Of a stretch of 47,639 bases of DNA, positions 26,338 to 35,816 are shown piece by piece. Origin of the DNA: Desulfuromonadales bacterium (GTDB lineage: Bacteria; Desulfobacterota; Desulfuromonadia; Desulfuromonadales; Syntrophotaleaceae); NCBI GenBank assembly GCA_013619105.1, contig JABXKU010000011.1, forward strand, positions 1-47,639, in the 5' to 3' direction. The notes under the pieces were generated by a model. That model had not been told where the DNA came from. It saw only the letters and a program-made list of their open reading frames with translations, and made no database searches. The position numbers were made by a program, and so were the translations under genes. Within the stretch, counting starts at the first letter, position 1. The number at the start of each line of letters is the position of its first letter.

Positions 26338-26366
26338 AAAAAAGCCGCCCTTCAAGGCGGCTTTTT
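26338..26366. terminator. Terminator after tatA
   Basis: AAAGCCGCC-CTTCAA-GGCGGCTTTTT, stem of about 8-9 bp with A and T tracts; works for tatA. Confidence 0.85.
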
Positions 26367-26450
26367 CATTTTCAGGTTGGCAAGCCTACCGACATTTAGT
26401 ACTCATCTCGAGTTTCCGGATGAACACCCAGCGGGTTTCCGAGTCGAAAA

Positions 26451-27623
26451 CTATTTGATAACCGGTTCGCTAGCCTCCACGATTACATCGAACTCCACCA
26501 CCTCGCCGGGCAAGTCTTTGAACACCAAGGTAAAGGGGATCGCCCGTTGCGGTGCCAAATTGAGATTGGCCAACATTTTTCCAAACTGATTCTGCATCCG
26601 CTCTGACATACGCATTAATGGCCAGACGCGAAGCTGCTCCCTGTCCATAGGATTGCCGCAAAAGGCTCTCTGTTGAGCCAATTTCACACCCTTAGCATTA
26701 TAGACACTACCCTGCACGACAATAGCCGCCCGCGGTTCGGCCCCTTCATTCAACACCTGTCCTTGAATTATAAACAACCGGCCTTCCCGTTGATTGACTA
26801 GAACATACCCCGTCAGCTCTACCGGTTTCAGCTCCCTGCCCTCGGCGGGCGGTGCTGGGATCAACTGCCACTCAACCAACAGCTTCTGCCAAGATTCCGT
26901 CAGTGGCCCTCGAGCATGATAGACATAACCACCGCCGGCTATCACCAGCAGCAACACCAGCAACCACATCAAACCCCGATAAGATTGTTTGCGGCACTCC
27001 GCCGGTGGACGCGGAGCAGGCAGGGATACGCGAGACGAACCTTCGTCATAAAAAACATCCTCTTCGAGCAAACCCGAGACCGCATCGCCGATCTCCGGCT
27101 CATCCTCCTCCGCAAGGGTCAGCGGAACATCAAGAGATGGCTCTTGCGCCGTCGGTTCTGCAGTCTGAGGAGCCCCGGGTTCTCCATCCAAAAGCTCATC
27201 GGCCAAAGACAAGTCATCCGTCTGTTTCGTATCCGAGGTCAAAGGGAACAGATCCGTATCATCGGACCAGTTTAAACCACCTTGCTCATCGAAATCTGCA
27301 CCAGCTACCGCTAAAAAGTCGTCGTCATCGTCTTCAAAATTCGTCTCGCCGAGCAGGAACTCATCCCCGTCATCGTCACCTGAGAAAAATTCACCCCCAT
27401 CAAAATCTTTGCCGAACTCCTCGGCAGCCCCAAATTCGTTCTCCCCGCCAAAACCTAGTACGCTCGCATCGACAGTTGCATCCTCTGTCCGAACGTCGGC
27501 CTGAGGCGGAGTGATCATGAAAATGATCTTACACTTGGTGCAACGCAACTTGGTACCACCGGGCTTTACTTTATTCTGCTGCAGCTTAAAACAGGCCTGG
27601 CAATGAGGGCATTGAATTACCAT
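26451..27623 (-). CDS. Zinc-ribbon (MJ0042-type) membrane protein with DUF3426 domain
   Basis: 390 residues. The N-terminus MVIQCPHCQACFKLQ ... LRCTKCKIIF is a CxxC...CxxC zinc ribbon. A long acidic low-complexity linker (about 45-200, rich in D, E and G) leads to one transmembrane helix (about 218-240, WLLVLLLVIAGGGYVYHARG). The C-terminal part (about 260-385) is the DUF3426 beta domain with AQQRAFCGN and LNLAPQRAIPFTLVF. Function unknown; the topology places the ribbon in the cytoplasm and the C-terminal domain outside. It precedes nothing on its strand for over 600 bp. Confidence 0.82.
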   Translation of the reverse strand: MVIQCPHCQACFKLQQNKVKPGGTKLRCTKCKIIFMITPPQADVRTEDATVDASVLGFGGENEFGAAEEFGKDFDGGEFFSGDDDGDEFLLGETNFEDDDDDFLAVAGADFDEQGGLNWSDDTDLFPLTSDTKQTDDLSLADELLDGEPGAPQTAEPTAQEPSLDVPLTLAEEDEPEIGDAVSGLLEEDVFYDEGSSRVSLPAPRPPAECRKQSYRGLMWLLVLLLVIAGGGYVYHARGPLTESWQKLLVEWQLIPAPPAEGRELKPVELTGYVLVNQREGRLFIIQGQVLNEGAEPRAAIVVQGSVYNAKGVKLAQQRAFCGNPMDREQLRVWPLMRMSERMQNQFGKMLANLNLAPQRAIPFTLVFKDLPGEVVEFDVIVEASEPVIK

Positions 27624-27632
27624 AATCCCCCC

Positions 27633-28169
27633 TTAAACCGACTGTGCCGGATCGAATAAATAGATATCAGCAAGATTTCGATAGGCTTCCTGATAATCGA
27701 GGCCATAGCCGACAACAAACCCACTATCAAAGCTGATGCCGACATAATCCGCCTCAAATGGTGTTTGCCGGGCATGTCGTTTATCGAGCAACACACAGGA
27801 CTTAAGACTTGCCGGTTGGCGGCCGGCCAGTTGCCGATAGAGCGCTTCCAGGGTAAAGCCGCTATCGAGAATATCATCAACAATCAGAACATGACGATCG
27901 GCAATAGACATTTCCAAATCTTTACGAAATTCCACTAATCCTGTAGTCTCGGTGAGAGAGCCGTAGCTGGACACCCTTACAAAATCCACCTGTGCTGGCA
28001 GGGAAATCTCCCGCACCAGATCGGCAAAAAACAAAAATGCACCCTTCAACACGCCGACCAACAAGAGGTCTTTACCCGCATAATCACGGCTGATTTCCTC
28101 AGCCAGACGCTGAACTTGACCGGCGATATACTCCCGACCGTATAATTTTTCCATTCCCTGTGACGGCAT
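27633..28169 (-). CDS. hpt: Hypoxanthine phosphoribosyltransferase
   Basis: 178 residues. VLIVDDILDSGFTLEALYRQL carries the PRPP-binding motif (VDDILDSG); the substrate-binding region has KSCVLLDKRHARQ and ADYVGISF. It salvages hypoxanthine and guanine. GGAGG stands only 3 nt before the first ATG; a second ATG five codons on is a possible alternative start. It lies 9 bp upstream of the zinc-ribbon gene on the minus strand, so the two are probably one transcript. Confidence 0.93.
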   Translation of the reverse strand: MPSQGMEKLYGREYIAGQVQRLAEEISRDYAGKDLLLVGVLKGAFLFFADLVREISLPAQVDFVRVSSYGSLTETTGLVEFRKDLEMSIADRHVLIVDDILDSGFTLEALYRQLAGRQPASLKSCVLLDKRHARQTPFEADYVGISFDSGFVVGYGLDYQEAYRNLADIYLFDPAQSV

Positions 28170-28339
28170 AAGCCTCCGTTTTTTCTATAAACCCAAAGAG
28201 AAACTCATTCTATAGCAGATCGGCAAATAGGGTGTCAATTTATTCGCCCGTTCCCGGGGCTCTGGCAATCACTTCCTTTTTTGTGCTATATATTTACCAT
28301 AGACTCGCAAACTTTCCATCAAACGACAGGACAGCCACA

Positions 28340-29026
28340 ATGATGAGATACCTACTGCTGTTACTGACATTCCTGATTCTGCCGACAACGGTCCTGGCTG
28401 CTCCGCACCTTCAGGCGGAAACGGCGCTCTTTAACTTCGGTCGAGTGGCCGAGGGCAGCAAAACCGAACACACCTTTCGCTTCCAAAACACCGGTGATAC
28501 GCCACTAATCATCAGCAAGGTACGTAGTTCCTGCGGCTGCACTGCAGCATTGTTGTCCGCGAAGGAACTGGCCCCCGGTGAATGGGGTGAATTGAAGACT
28601 ACGTTTAACTCTAAGGGATTTCAGGGATCTGTCACCAAAACGATCGTTGTCTATTCTAACGATCCCGACCAACAGAAAGCCCGATTTCGGCTACAGGGCG
28701 AGGTGCAAAAGGAACTGCTGGTCTCACCCAGACGTCTTCAGTTCAGCGCCATAAAAGATAAAGCGCCCTTCGCAGCCACGATCAACCTGCGCAACGATGG
28801 CACTTCAAACATTTTCCTCTCCGACCTTAAAACTACCAGCGAGGAACTCCAGGCTGAGCTTTCCTCCTCACAACTTGCTCCCGGAGAGAGTGTTCAAATC
28901 GCTATCCGCTTAGCTCCCGACACAGACAAGAGCCGCTTTGCCGGCTATGTAACTCTGCGTACCAGCAGTCCTCGAGCTCCTACATTACGAATCCCTGTAA
29001 CAGCCGTTCTCTCGAACCGCCAATAA
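28340..29026 (+). CDS. Exported DUF1573-domain protein
   Basis: 228 residues from the ATG at 28340 (a second ATG follows directly). Signal peptide of about 20 residues ending TTVLAAP. Then an immunoglobulin-like DUF1573 domain: FNFGRVAEGSKTEHTFRFQN and the RSSCGCTAA cysteine motif, then VYSNDP. A second, similar beta domain follows (about 125-225). Such proteins are periplasmic or outer-surface and of unknown function; the CGC pair may bind metal or be oxidised. The start is weakly supported by its ribosome-binding site. Confidence 0.85.
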   Translation: MMRYLLLLLTFLILPTTVLAAPHLQAETALFNFGRVAEGSKTEHTFRFQNTGDTPLIISKVRSSCGCTAALLSAKELAPGEWGELKTTFNSKGFQGSVTKTIVVYSNDPDQQKARFRLQGEVQKELLVSPRRLQFSAIKDKAPFAATINLRNDGTSNIFLSDLKTTSEELQAELSSSQLAPGESVQIAIRLAPDTDKSRFAGYVTLRTSSPRAPTLRIPVTAVLSNRQ

Positions 29027-29183
29027 AAGGGTCGCCCAATCAGCGTACGAAGAGCAAAAGTGTTGCAAAACAAGGGATTTATGCTTTAATGGCCAAACAG
29101 CTCATCTGAGCTAGACCGACGGTTGCATCCATGGCCGCCAATGGTCTTGCAATTCACTTTCCCCCACATCCCAGGGACCCCGA

Positions 29184-30398
29184 ATGCTGCCGGTCATCCA
29201 GGAACAGTTACTACTTATCAAAGTGATGCAGGGCGCTTGCCAGACCCTGCTCTGCCTGTCCCTCGGCTACCTGGTGGGCGAGGCTCTGCTCAGCCTGCCC
29301 GGCAAAGCCCTCTTTACGACCAGCCCCCTGCTCCCGGCCCCATCCGAAACATCTTCCGGCCCCAAAGTGCTTACCGGCAGACGTGCCGGCCTGTTGATCG
29401 CCCTAATCATGGCCTGCAACCTACTGCTGATGAAAATCGCCTATCGCGCAGCACTTTTCACCGGCCCCTTCTGGGGGGGAGTGACCGTCCTGTTCATCAT
29501 CGGCCTGGCCCTCATTCTGGCAACCCGGCAGCACCTCAAGGGGGCTCACTCAGCCGGACGCCTATCTCTCATTGCGATTGCCGCCGGCGATTTATTACTG
29601 TTGTCGATCTGCTATTTTCTTCTTAATGCCGAAAGCCTGCTGCTAACTCCTGAGACCTGGCCCTTTCTCACCAGCCGGCCACCCTTACTATTATCCTGGC
29701 ACGGCACCGTCCGTTTTGCTCAATTCACCCTGCTGGCTTTAATGCTGGCGGGACTTGACCGTCGCCACAACCGTCAGCTGCTAATTTTCGTAGCAGCACT
29801 GCTGTGGCCTCTTACTCAGGTTCTTGAGTTGCTGCTGACCCCAGAACTGGCCAGTTCCCCGAATCTCTATCTGATTGCCGCCCTGGCCCTGATGACAAGT
29901 GCCGGTCTTGGCCTGATGATAATTAGGCCACTGTTGCAAAAACGACCGTCGTCTCTAACTCTCCCCCTGACCGGCATCATTATCCTGGCCATGCTCTGGG
30001 TTTTGGGTGCTCAAACCGCTCGCGAGAACACCCTTACAGTGGCCTCTCTGGCGGGCTTACAACTCCCTCCGGTAACGAGCCAGGCAACGGCCACCCCGCC
30101 TGCTACCCAGGCGGCAGCAAAACCAGAGACATCACCGGCAGTCGACGGCGCCCAACTGTTCCAACAAAAATGCAGCGTCTGTCATCGTTTCGACCAACGC
30201 CTGATTGGGCCGCCGCTGAACAGTGTGCTCGAAAAATATCGGCCAGGAAAAGCTAAACTAACAGGGTTTTTACGCACTCCGCAAAAGATCGACCCAGACT
30301 ATCCGACGATGCCCAACCTCGGCCTGACAGAGCAAGAAGCTGGCGCGATAGCCGACTACCTGCTTGATCACAAAATTGTTCAACCAACGCCGCGCTAG
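29184..30398 (+). CDS. Multi-span membrane protein with C-terminal cytochrome c (ActE-like)
   Basis: 404 residues. About eight to nine hydrophobic helices fill residues 10-285, ending with LPLTGIIILAMLWVLGA. A Thr/Ala/Pro-rich linker leads to a monoheme cytochrome c (about 320-400) with CSVCH and a likely distal methionine in YPTMPNLGLTEQEAGAIADY, typical of class I cytochromes. It is the first gene of the alternative complex III cluster. In described complexes ActE is a separate monoheme cytochrome; here no separate ActE gene is present and this protein is the natural candidate for its role. The membrane part is not a known Act subunit to me. Confidence 0.75.
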   Translation: MLPVIQEQLLLIKVMQGACQTLLCLSLGYLVGEALLSLPGKALFTTSPLLPAPSETSSGPKVLTGRRAGLLIALIMACNLLLMKIAYRAALFTGPFWGGVTVLFIIGLALILATRQHLKGAHSAGRLSLIAIAAGDLLLLSICYFLLNAESLLLTPETWPFLTSRPPLLLSWHGTVRFAQFTLLALMLAGLDRRHNRQLLIFVAALLWPLTQVLELLLTPELASSPNLYLIAALALMTSAGLGLMIIRPLLQKRPSSLTLPLTGIIILAMLWVLGAQTARENTLTVASLAGLQLPPVTSQATATPPATQAAAKPETSPAVDGAQLFQQKCSVCHRFDQRLIGPPLNSVLEKYRPGKAKLTGFLRTPQKIDPDYPTMPNLGLTEQEAGAIADYLLDHKIVQPTPR

Positions 30399-30415
30399 GT
30401 CGACACAGGGATTAG

Positions 30416-30447
30416 GGGACCGACCACCCATTTTTGCCGTCGGTCCC
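30416..30447. other. Hairpin between the cytochrome gene and actA
   Basis: GGGACCGAC (30416-30424) pairs perfectly with GTCGGTCCC (30439-30447). No T tract follows, so it is more likely an mRNA-processing or stability structure than a terminator. Confidence 0.45.
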
Positions 30448-30493
30448 TTGGCAACCCCATTCAACCTGCTGCTCGGCCCAAAGAGGCTTTACA

Positions 30494-31006
30494 ATGCCCA
30501 AGTGGTTGCCCCATTCCCTGTTATACGCCTACTTTGGCGGCTTTATACTTCTCATTGCTGCGTTGGCCTGGTTCAGGCCTGTAACGCATCAGGACAACAG
30601 CCAACCCATTGCTTTTCCTCATACAGTTCATGCTGGCCAGCTAGGTCTAGCTTGCAACTTCTGTCACGAGTCGGTAACGCAGGGGCCGCAGGCCGGCATG
30701 CCAACTGTTGACAAATGCGTCTCCTGTCACCAGGCCATTGCGACGGAACGACCGGAAATTCAGAAACTACTGAGTTATCACGAAAAAGGCGAACCGATTC
30801 GTTGGCGTCGCATCCATCAAGTACCCGACTTCATTTACTTTACTCATAAGCGCCACGTTAGAAGCGGGCTGGATTGTAGCGCCTGTCACGGTGCCATCGA
30901 AGAGATGAAGGAAGTACGCCGAGTCCGTTCTCTGCAGATGGGCTGGTGCCTTAGCTGCCATCGCAGTCGAGGGGCTTCCTTTGACTGCGCGACCTGTCAC
31001 AAATAG
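30494..31006 (+). CDS. actA: Alternative complex III subunit ActA, pentaheme cytochrome c
   Basis: 170 residues from the ATG at 30494 (AAGAGG upstream); a longer frame is poor. One N-terminal membrane helix (YAYFGGFILLIAALAWF) anchors a periplasmic domain with five CxxCH motifs: CNFCH, CVSCH, CSACH, CLSCH and CATCH. This is the expected heme count of ActA, which passes electrons from the iron-sulfur chain of ActB to the cytochrome acceptor. First of the canonical Act genes, 62 bp before actB. Confidence 0.9.
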   Translation: MPKWLPHSLLYAYFGGFILLIAALAWFRPVTHQDNSQPIAFPHTVHAGQLGLACNFCHESVTQGPQAGMPTVDKCVSCHQAIATERPEIQKLLSYHEKGEPIRWRRIHQVPDFIYFTHKRHVRSGLDCSACHGAIEEMKEVRRVRSLQMGWCLSCHRSRGASFDCATCHK

Positions 31007-31068
31007 CGTTCATAGAGAAACTCCTTATGAACACTGAAGAGTTTCTGATTTAACGGAGAGAATCGAAC

Positions 31069-33867
31069 ATGGATCGACGGCAGTTTTTACAGATGCTTGG
31101 CCTGGTTTCCGGAGCGGCAGCACTCTCATCTTGCGGTTCAGAAAAGGGCCAGAAAGAACTTGTGTCGCTTCTGGTACCAGCCGAAGACGGCATCGTTCCC
31201 GGGACCGAAAGCTGGCAGCCATCGACCTGTTGTGAATGCCCGGCCCACTGTGGCTTATTGACCCGCATACGAGAAAACCGCCCGGTCAAACTTGAAGGCA
31301 ACCCCCAGCATCCTGTCAATCGCGGCGGCCTGTGCCTGCGCGGTCAGGCCTCGTTGTGGCGACTGTATCATCCTCAACGGTTACAGACCCCTCTTAAACG
31401 GCAAGCCGACGGTCGTTTGCAGGCGATCACCTGGGCTCAGGCATTAACTGAAATCACCGAAGCTCTGCAGCTTAGCCGTCAGCAAGGCCGGAAAAACACC
31501 TGGCTGGCCGGTCGCACCAGCGGCACCCTAAGCACCCTCATCGAAGAATTCTGTGATTCTCTGGATATTGAACGGCTGGCAGAATTTGAACCCTTTTCCC
31601 ATGCCGCGCTGAGACAAAGTTATGGCCTTCTTTTAGACCAGGCCGACCTACCCCGCTATCGGGTCGAACAAGCCGATCTGCTGATCACCGTCGGTGCCGA
31701 CTTGCTCGAAACCTTTATTAGTCCGGTCGATTACACGGCCCAGGCAAGCACCCTGGCTGCCGATCAAAAGCGCCACTGGATGCACCTGGAACCGCACTAT
31801 TCCCTGACCGGTGCCAATGCTGACGACCGGTTGGTCCTGACACCCGGCAGCGAAGGGACTCTGTTGCTCTGGCTGCTGCAGTCCCTGACCTCCCAGAGCC
31901 GATATCGGAGTCGCTGGCCTCAAGCACTGCAGGACTTGCTTCCAAGCACAAACCTTGCAGCAACAGCCAACGCCACCGGATTAAAGCCCCAACAGCTACA
32001 AGAATTGGTATCGCGCTTGATGCAGGCCAAGAAGCCGTTGCTGATTGTCGGCGGGATCGCCACAGGTCATCGCAACGGTCAACCGGTCGCCTTGTTGGGT
32101 GCCCTGCTACAGTGGTTAATCGCTCTTCCTTGGGCCGGGCTGGATTTTTCTGCGGCAGAAAACTATTCACGGGTCGGCTCCCTGCGGGACCTAAAAGATT
32201 TAAACCAGCAGCTCGCCGAGGACCGCATCGGGGTACTGTTTGTCAGCCGCTGTAATCCGGTTCGTCACAGCCCCACTGAGCTAGGTCTGAAAGCGGCCCT
32301 GGCCAAAGCAACGCTGAGGGTTGGCCTGGCGGATTTGGCCGATGACACCACTGACCAGATGGACCTGATCCTGCCACTGGCCCACGGCCTCGAAACCTGG
32401 GGGGACACTGAGCCCCGCCGGGGCGTTATCGGTTTACTGCAACCATTAGCCACCCCGCGACAGCAAGCCCTCAGTGAAGGGGATCTGCTGCTAAAATTGC
32501 TGAAACAGGCCACCGGCAAGAGCCCGGCTGCCGATTGGGAAGCCTACCTGCAACAAACCTGGCAGAAGCGCTTTAGCCGTGCTCAACTCGGTCAACTGAT
32601 GAAAGATGGCTACCTGATCGAACCTCAGCCCCAACCCTCCATTCGTCTCAACCAGGCCCGTGCAGCCAAGGCGCTTCGCAATCTACAACTGCAAGCTCCC
32701 TTAGCCCAGCCAACGGCCGTCATCGCACCGTCAATCCGCTCCTTTGATGGCCGCAGCCGCAGCCTGGAGCTGCTCTCGGAAATTCCCGACCCTCTGACCA
32801 CCATCTCTTACGGTAGTTGGATGGCCGTTTCCCAGCAGACCGCAGATCGACTCCGACTGCGGGACGGTAATGAGCTACAGATTAAAACCGCTGACTGGCA
32901 GAGCAGCCAACCGGTGCGCATCCAGCCGGGTCTGGCAACCGAAATCCTGACCCTGCCCATGGATAGCCTGCCAGCCCCGGTGACAGGCATTGATCCCCTT
33001 ACAGGAGAAGCGCTGCGCTACGTTGAAGGTTTGCAATTAAAGCCCACCGGCAAGCTGCACCGCTTGCCCATCCTGGCCGGATCGCCTTCACAACATGGGC
33101 GCGGCCTGATTCCCAAACCGGTGCAGCGCAAGAAAAAGGGCGACCAACAACATCACGGCCCCCGGGCGTCCTTCTATCCCGAGCCCGAATACGAAAACTA
33201 TCGCTGGACCATGGCCATCGATCTGCAGCGCTGCGTCGGCTGTAGCGCCTGTGTCGCCTCCTGCTATATAGAGAACAATGTACCGGTGGTGGGAGCCTCG
33301 GATCATCTGGCCGGCAGAGAGATGTCCTGGCTGCGCATTGAACCCTTCTACGATGAGCACGGCCAGGTCGATTTTCTGCCCATGCTCTGCCAGCACTGCA
33401 GCTATGCTCCCTGTGAAGCCGTCTGCCCGGTCTATGCTGCCTACCATAACCCCGAGGGACTCAACGTGCAGGTCTATAACCGCTGCGTCGGTACCCGCTA
33501 CTGCAGTAACAACTGCCCCTACAAAGTACGGCGTTTCAACTGGTGGCAGCACAAACGCACTGCGCCCCTCGACCAACTGCGCAACCCTGACGTGCCTGTG
33601 CGCAGCAAGGGAATGATGGAAAAGTGCACCTTCTGTCTGCAACGTATTCGTATCGCCAAGGATCGCGCCAAGGATGACAAACGCCTAGTACAAGACGGTG
33701 AAGTCACCACGGCCTGTGCCCAGAGCTGCCCGACGGGCGCCATCGTCTTTGGCAACCTGCTCGATAAGGAGTCGCAAATTTATCGTCTGACCCACAGCCA
33801 GCGTGCTTACCGGGTCCTCGCCGAACTGGGCACCGAACCGAGCGTGCATTACCTGCGCCCTGAGTAA
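31069..33867 (+). CDS. actB: Alternative complex III subunit ActB (molybdopterin-like plus Fe-S domains)
   Basis: 932 residues. The N-terminus DRRQFLQMLG resembles a twin-arginine signal and is followed by a lipobox ALSSC (C22). Residues about 50-640 form a molybdopterin-oxidoreductase-like domain that begins C54-x2-C57-x3-C61 and C89, a complete [4Fe-4S] site. The C-terminal part (about 700-920) is a NrfC-like ferredoxin with CVGCSACVASC, CQHCSYAPCEAVCP, CVGTRYCSNNCP and CTFC...CAQSCP, enough for four clusters. It receives electrons from quinol at ActC. A 203-bp gap with a repeat element separates it from actC. Confidence 0.9.
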   Translation: MDRRQFLQMLGLVSGAAALSSCGSEKGQKELVSLLVPAEDGIVPGTESWQPSTCCECPAHCGLLTRIRENRPVKLEGNPQHPVNRGGLCLRGQASLWRLYHPQRLQTPLKRQADGRLQAITWAQALTEITEALQLSRQQGRKNTWLAGRTSGTLSTLIEEFCDSLDIERLAEFEPFSHAALRQSYGLLLDQADLPRYRVEQADLLITVGADLLETFISPVDYTAQASTLAADQKRHWMHLEPHYSLTGANADDRLVLTPGSEGTLLLWLLQSLTSQSRYRSRWPQALQDLLPSTNLAATANATGLKPQQLQELVSRLMQAKKPLLIVGGIATGHRNGQPVALLGALLQWLIALPWAGLDFSAAENYSRVGSLRDLKDLNQQLAEDRIGVLFVSRCNPVRHSPTELGLKAALAKATLRVGLADLADDTTDQMDLILPLAHGLETWGDTEPRRGVIGLLQPLATPRQQALSEGDLLLKLLKQATGKSPAADWEAYLQQTWQKRFSRAQLGQLMKDGYLIEPQPQPSIRLNQARAAKALRNLQLQAPLAQPTAVIAPSIRSFDGRSRSLELLSEIPDPLTTISYGSWMAVSQQTADRLRLRDGNELQIKTADWQSSQPVRIQPGLATEILTLPMDSLPAPVTGIDPLTGEALRYVEGLQLKPTGKLHRLPILAGSPSQHGRGLIPKPVQRKKKGDQQHHGPRASFYPEPEYENYRWTMAIDLQRCVGCSACVASCYIENNVPVVGASDHLAGREMSWLRIEPFYDEHGQVDFLPMLCQHCSYAPCEAVCPVYAAYHNPEGLNVQVYNRCVGTRYCSNNCPYKVRRFNWWQHKRTAPLDQLRNPDVPVRSKGMMEKCTFCLQRIRIAKDRAKDDKRLVQDGEVTTACAQSCPTGAIVFGNLLDKESQIYRLTHSQRAYRVLAELGTEPSVHYLRPE

Positions 33868-33888
33868 CTGAAAACAGTCGCCATCGAC

Positions 33889-34040
33889 TGATGCATTTGC
33901 AAAAAACCATAAGATGGCTAAGCAAAAATTTCGATCTACAAGGCCTGGTGTTTTTTCAGGGGCGAAGGCATACATCTCGTATGTCGAGGTCCTGAAAAAA
34001 CGCCGTAACGCCGGAGGGCGGACTTTTTGCAACGACATCA
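33889..34040. repeat. Structured repeat, copy 1 of 2
   Basis: About 150 bp, same orientation as the copy at 38322-38468. Outer inverted repeat TGATG..TTGCAAAAA / TTTTTGCAA..CATCA; main stem GGTGTTTTTTCAGG / CCTGAAAAAACGCC; tip hairpin CATAC-ATCTC-GTATG. Core blocks GATGGCTAAGCAAAAATT and GTCGAGGTCCTGAAAAAA are shared with copy 2. It lies between actB and actC inside the operon and encodes nothing evident. Confidence 0.75.
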
Positions 34041-34069
34041 ACGACCGATATTCATACGATTGAGAGACC

Positions 34070-35362
34070 ATGCAAAACACATCTTCCACTGAGCAGATCG
34101 AACAGGATGTTCTCGCGGCCATGAGTAGACCGAGTCGCTGCTACCTGGCCTGTATTTTTTTGGCCGGGCTGGTGTTTCTTGGCGGCATGGCCCTGTGGAG
34201 CCGACAGATCGCCCTCGGCATGGGCGTTGCCGGCATCAGCCACCCCGTCGGTTGGGGTGTTTACATCACTGATTTTGTCTTTTGGGTCGGCATCGCTCAT
34301 TCCGGCACCCTGATCTCGGCGGTGCTCTATATTTTCCGCGCCCGCTTTCGCACCAGCTTCAACCGCGCCGCCGAAGCGATGACCATCTTCGCCTTGATGG
34401 TGGCAGGCTTGTTCCCCCTGATCCACCTCGGTCGCGTCTGGCTCGCCTACTTCTTGTTTCCTTACCCCAACCAGCGTCAATTGTGGGTCAATTTCCGTTC
34501 GCCTCTAGTGTGGGACGTATTCGCCGTTTCCACCTATATGCTGGTCAGTCTGGTGTTTTTCTTTGTCGGCCTGGTGCCCGATCTGGCCATCGTCGCCCGT
34601 CGCCGCCCCGGCTTTATCGGTAAAATCTATCGCCTGGCGTCCCTCGGCTGGGTCGGCAACTCCCAACAATGGCGTCACTACACCAAGCTCTATTTCTTTC
34701 TGGCTGCCTTTGCCACCCCCCTGGTCGCCTCGGTCCACTCCATCGTCTCCTGGGACTTCGCGGTAAGCATCGTACCCGGTTGGCATACCACCATCTTTGC
34801 CCCTTATTTTGTGGCCGGGGCCATCCTCTCCGGCACCGCCATGGTCATTACGCTGGTGATTCCCATGCGCCGTCTCCTGCGCCTGGAAACCTATATCCCT
34901 ATCTCGCATATCGAATCCATCGCCAAGATTCTGCTGCTGACTTCTCTAATCGTTGGCTTCGCCTATGTGGTTGAACAAGGGCTGGCCTTCTACAGCGGCA
35001 ACCTCTATGAAATGGAACAATTCCGTTTTCGCGCCCTTGGCGACTACCGACTGTTGTTTTGGATTATGGTCAGCTGCAACGCCATCCTGCCACTCACCCT
35101 CTTTGTCGGCCGCCTGAGGCGCAACCTGGCCTACCTCTTTATCCTCTCGCTACTGGTCAACGTGGGGATGTGGTTGGAGCGGTTTGTTATCGTGGTCACT
35201 TCTCTGGCCAGAGACTTCGACCCTTACGCTTGGGGGAATTACACCCCGTCCTTTACTGAGATCGGTATTACCGCAGGCTCTTTTGGGTTATTTTTCTTAC
35301 TCTTTTTGCTCTTCATCAAGATTCTGCCCGTATTGTCGATTACCGAACTGAAGGAGCGCTGA
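34070..35362 (+). CDS. actC: Alternative complex III subunit ActC (NrfD-like quinol-binding)
   Basis: 430 residues, about ten transmembrane helices, NrfD/PsrC family. Signature-like stretches: GVYITDFVFWVGIAHSGTLISA near residue 65 and SVHSIVSWDFAVSIVPGWHT near 225, which are conserved in ActC. It oxidises menaquinol or ubiquinol at the periplasmic side and hands electrons to ActB. Starts 203 bp after actB because of the repeat element. Followed by actD with 1 bp between. Confidence 0.93.
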   Translation: MQNTSSTEQIEQDVLAAMSRPSRCYLACIFLAGLVFLGGMALWSRQIALGMGVAGISHPVGWGVYITDFVFWVGIAHSGTLISAVLYIFRARFRTSFNRAAEAMTIFALMVAGLFPLIHLGRVWLAYFLFPYPNQRQLWVNFRSPLVWDVFAVSTYMLVSLVFFFVGLVPDLAIVARRRPGFIGKIYRLASLGWVGNSQQWRHYTKLYFFLAAFATPLVASVHSIVSWDFAVSIVPGWHTTIFAPYFVAGAILSGTAMVITLVIPMRRLLRLETYIPISHIESIAKILLLTSLIVGFAYVVEQGLAFYSGNLYEMEQFRFRALGDYRLLFWIMVSCNAILPLTLFVGRLRRNLAYLFILSLLVNVGMWLERFVIVVTSLARDFDPYAWGNYTPSFTEIGITAGSFGLFFLLFLLFIKILPVLSITELKER

Positions 35363-35363
35363 T

Positions 35364-35816
35364 ATGGCCCGACAGCTTTTCTTTGACGATCAGCAAACCT
35401 TTCTGCAGCAGTTGGAACAATTGCTAAGCGATGGAATACCCAGTGGACAGCTGGACGTACGAACCCCGTACCATCTCAGCGAAATCGACACCTTGCTTGG
35501 CCAGCCGCCGAGCAAGCTGCCGTTGTTTGCTCTGGGAGGAGCCCTGGCCGGTTTCGGCGGCGGCTTCCTGCTGGCAGCGCTAACCTCCCTCGACTGGCCC
35601 GTCATCACCGGCGGCAAACCGATTGTGGCAGTACCCGCCTTTCTGCTGATCGGCTACCTGATGACCATCCTCATCGGATCGCTGGCCTCCTTTGCCGGTT
35701 TTCTACTCCTGGCCAGGCTGCCCCAAGTCGACGCTCTGCTCGAAGAACAGGATTTCGACTCTCGATTTATCATCACCATTGCCGACGAGGTGGCCCCATG
35801 CACGACACCAAACTGA
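35364..35816 (+). CDS. actD: Alternative complex III subunit ActD
   Basis: 150 residues. DVRTPYHLSEIDTLLGQPPS is the DUF3341 start typical of ActD, followed by two transmembrane helices (LFALGGALAGFGGGFLLAA and a second near 85-120). A membrane subunit of unknown function in the complex. AAGGAGCGCTGAT precedes the ATG. Its end overlaps actF by 19 nt. Confidence 0.9.
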   Translation: MARQLFFDDQQTFLQQLEQLLSDGIPSGQLDVRTPYHLSEIDTLLGQPPSKLPLFALGGALAGFGGGFLLAALTSLDWPVITGGKPIVAVPAFLLIGYLMTILIGSLASFAGFLLLARLPQVDALLEEQDFDSRFIITIADEVAPCTTPN

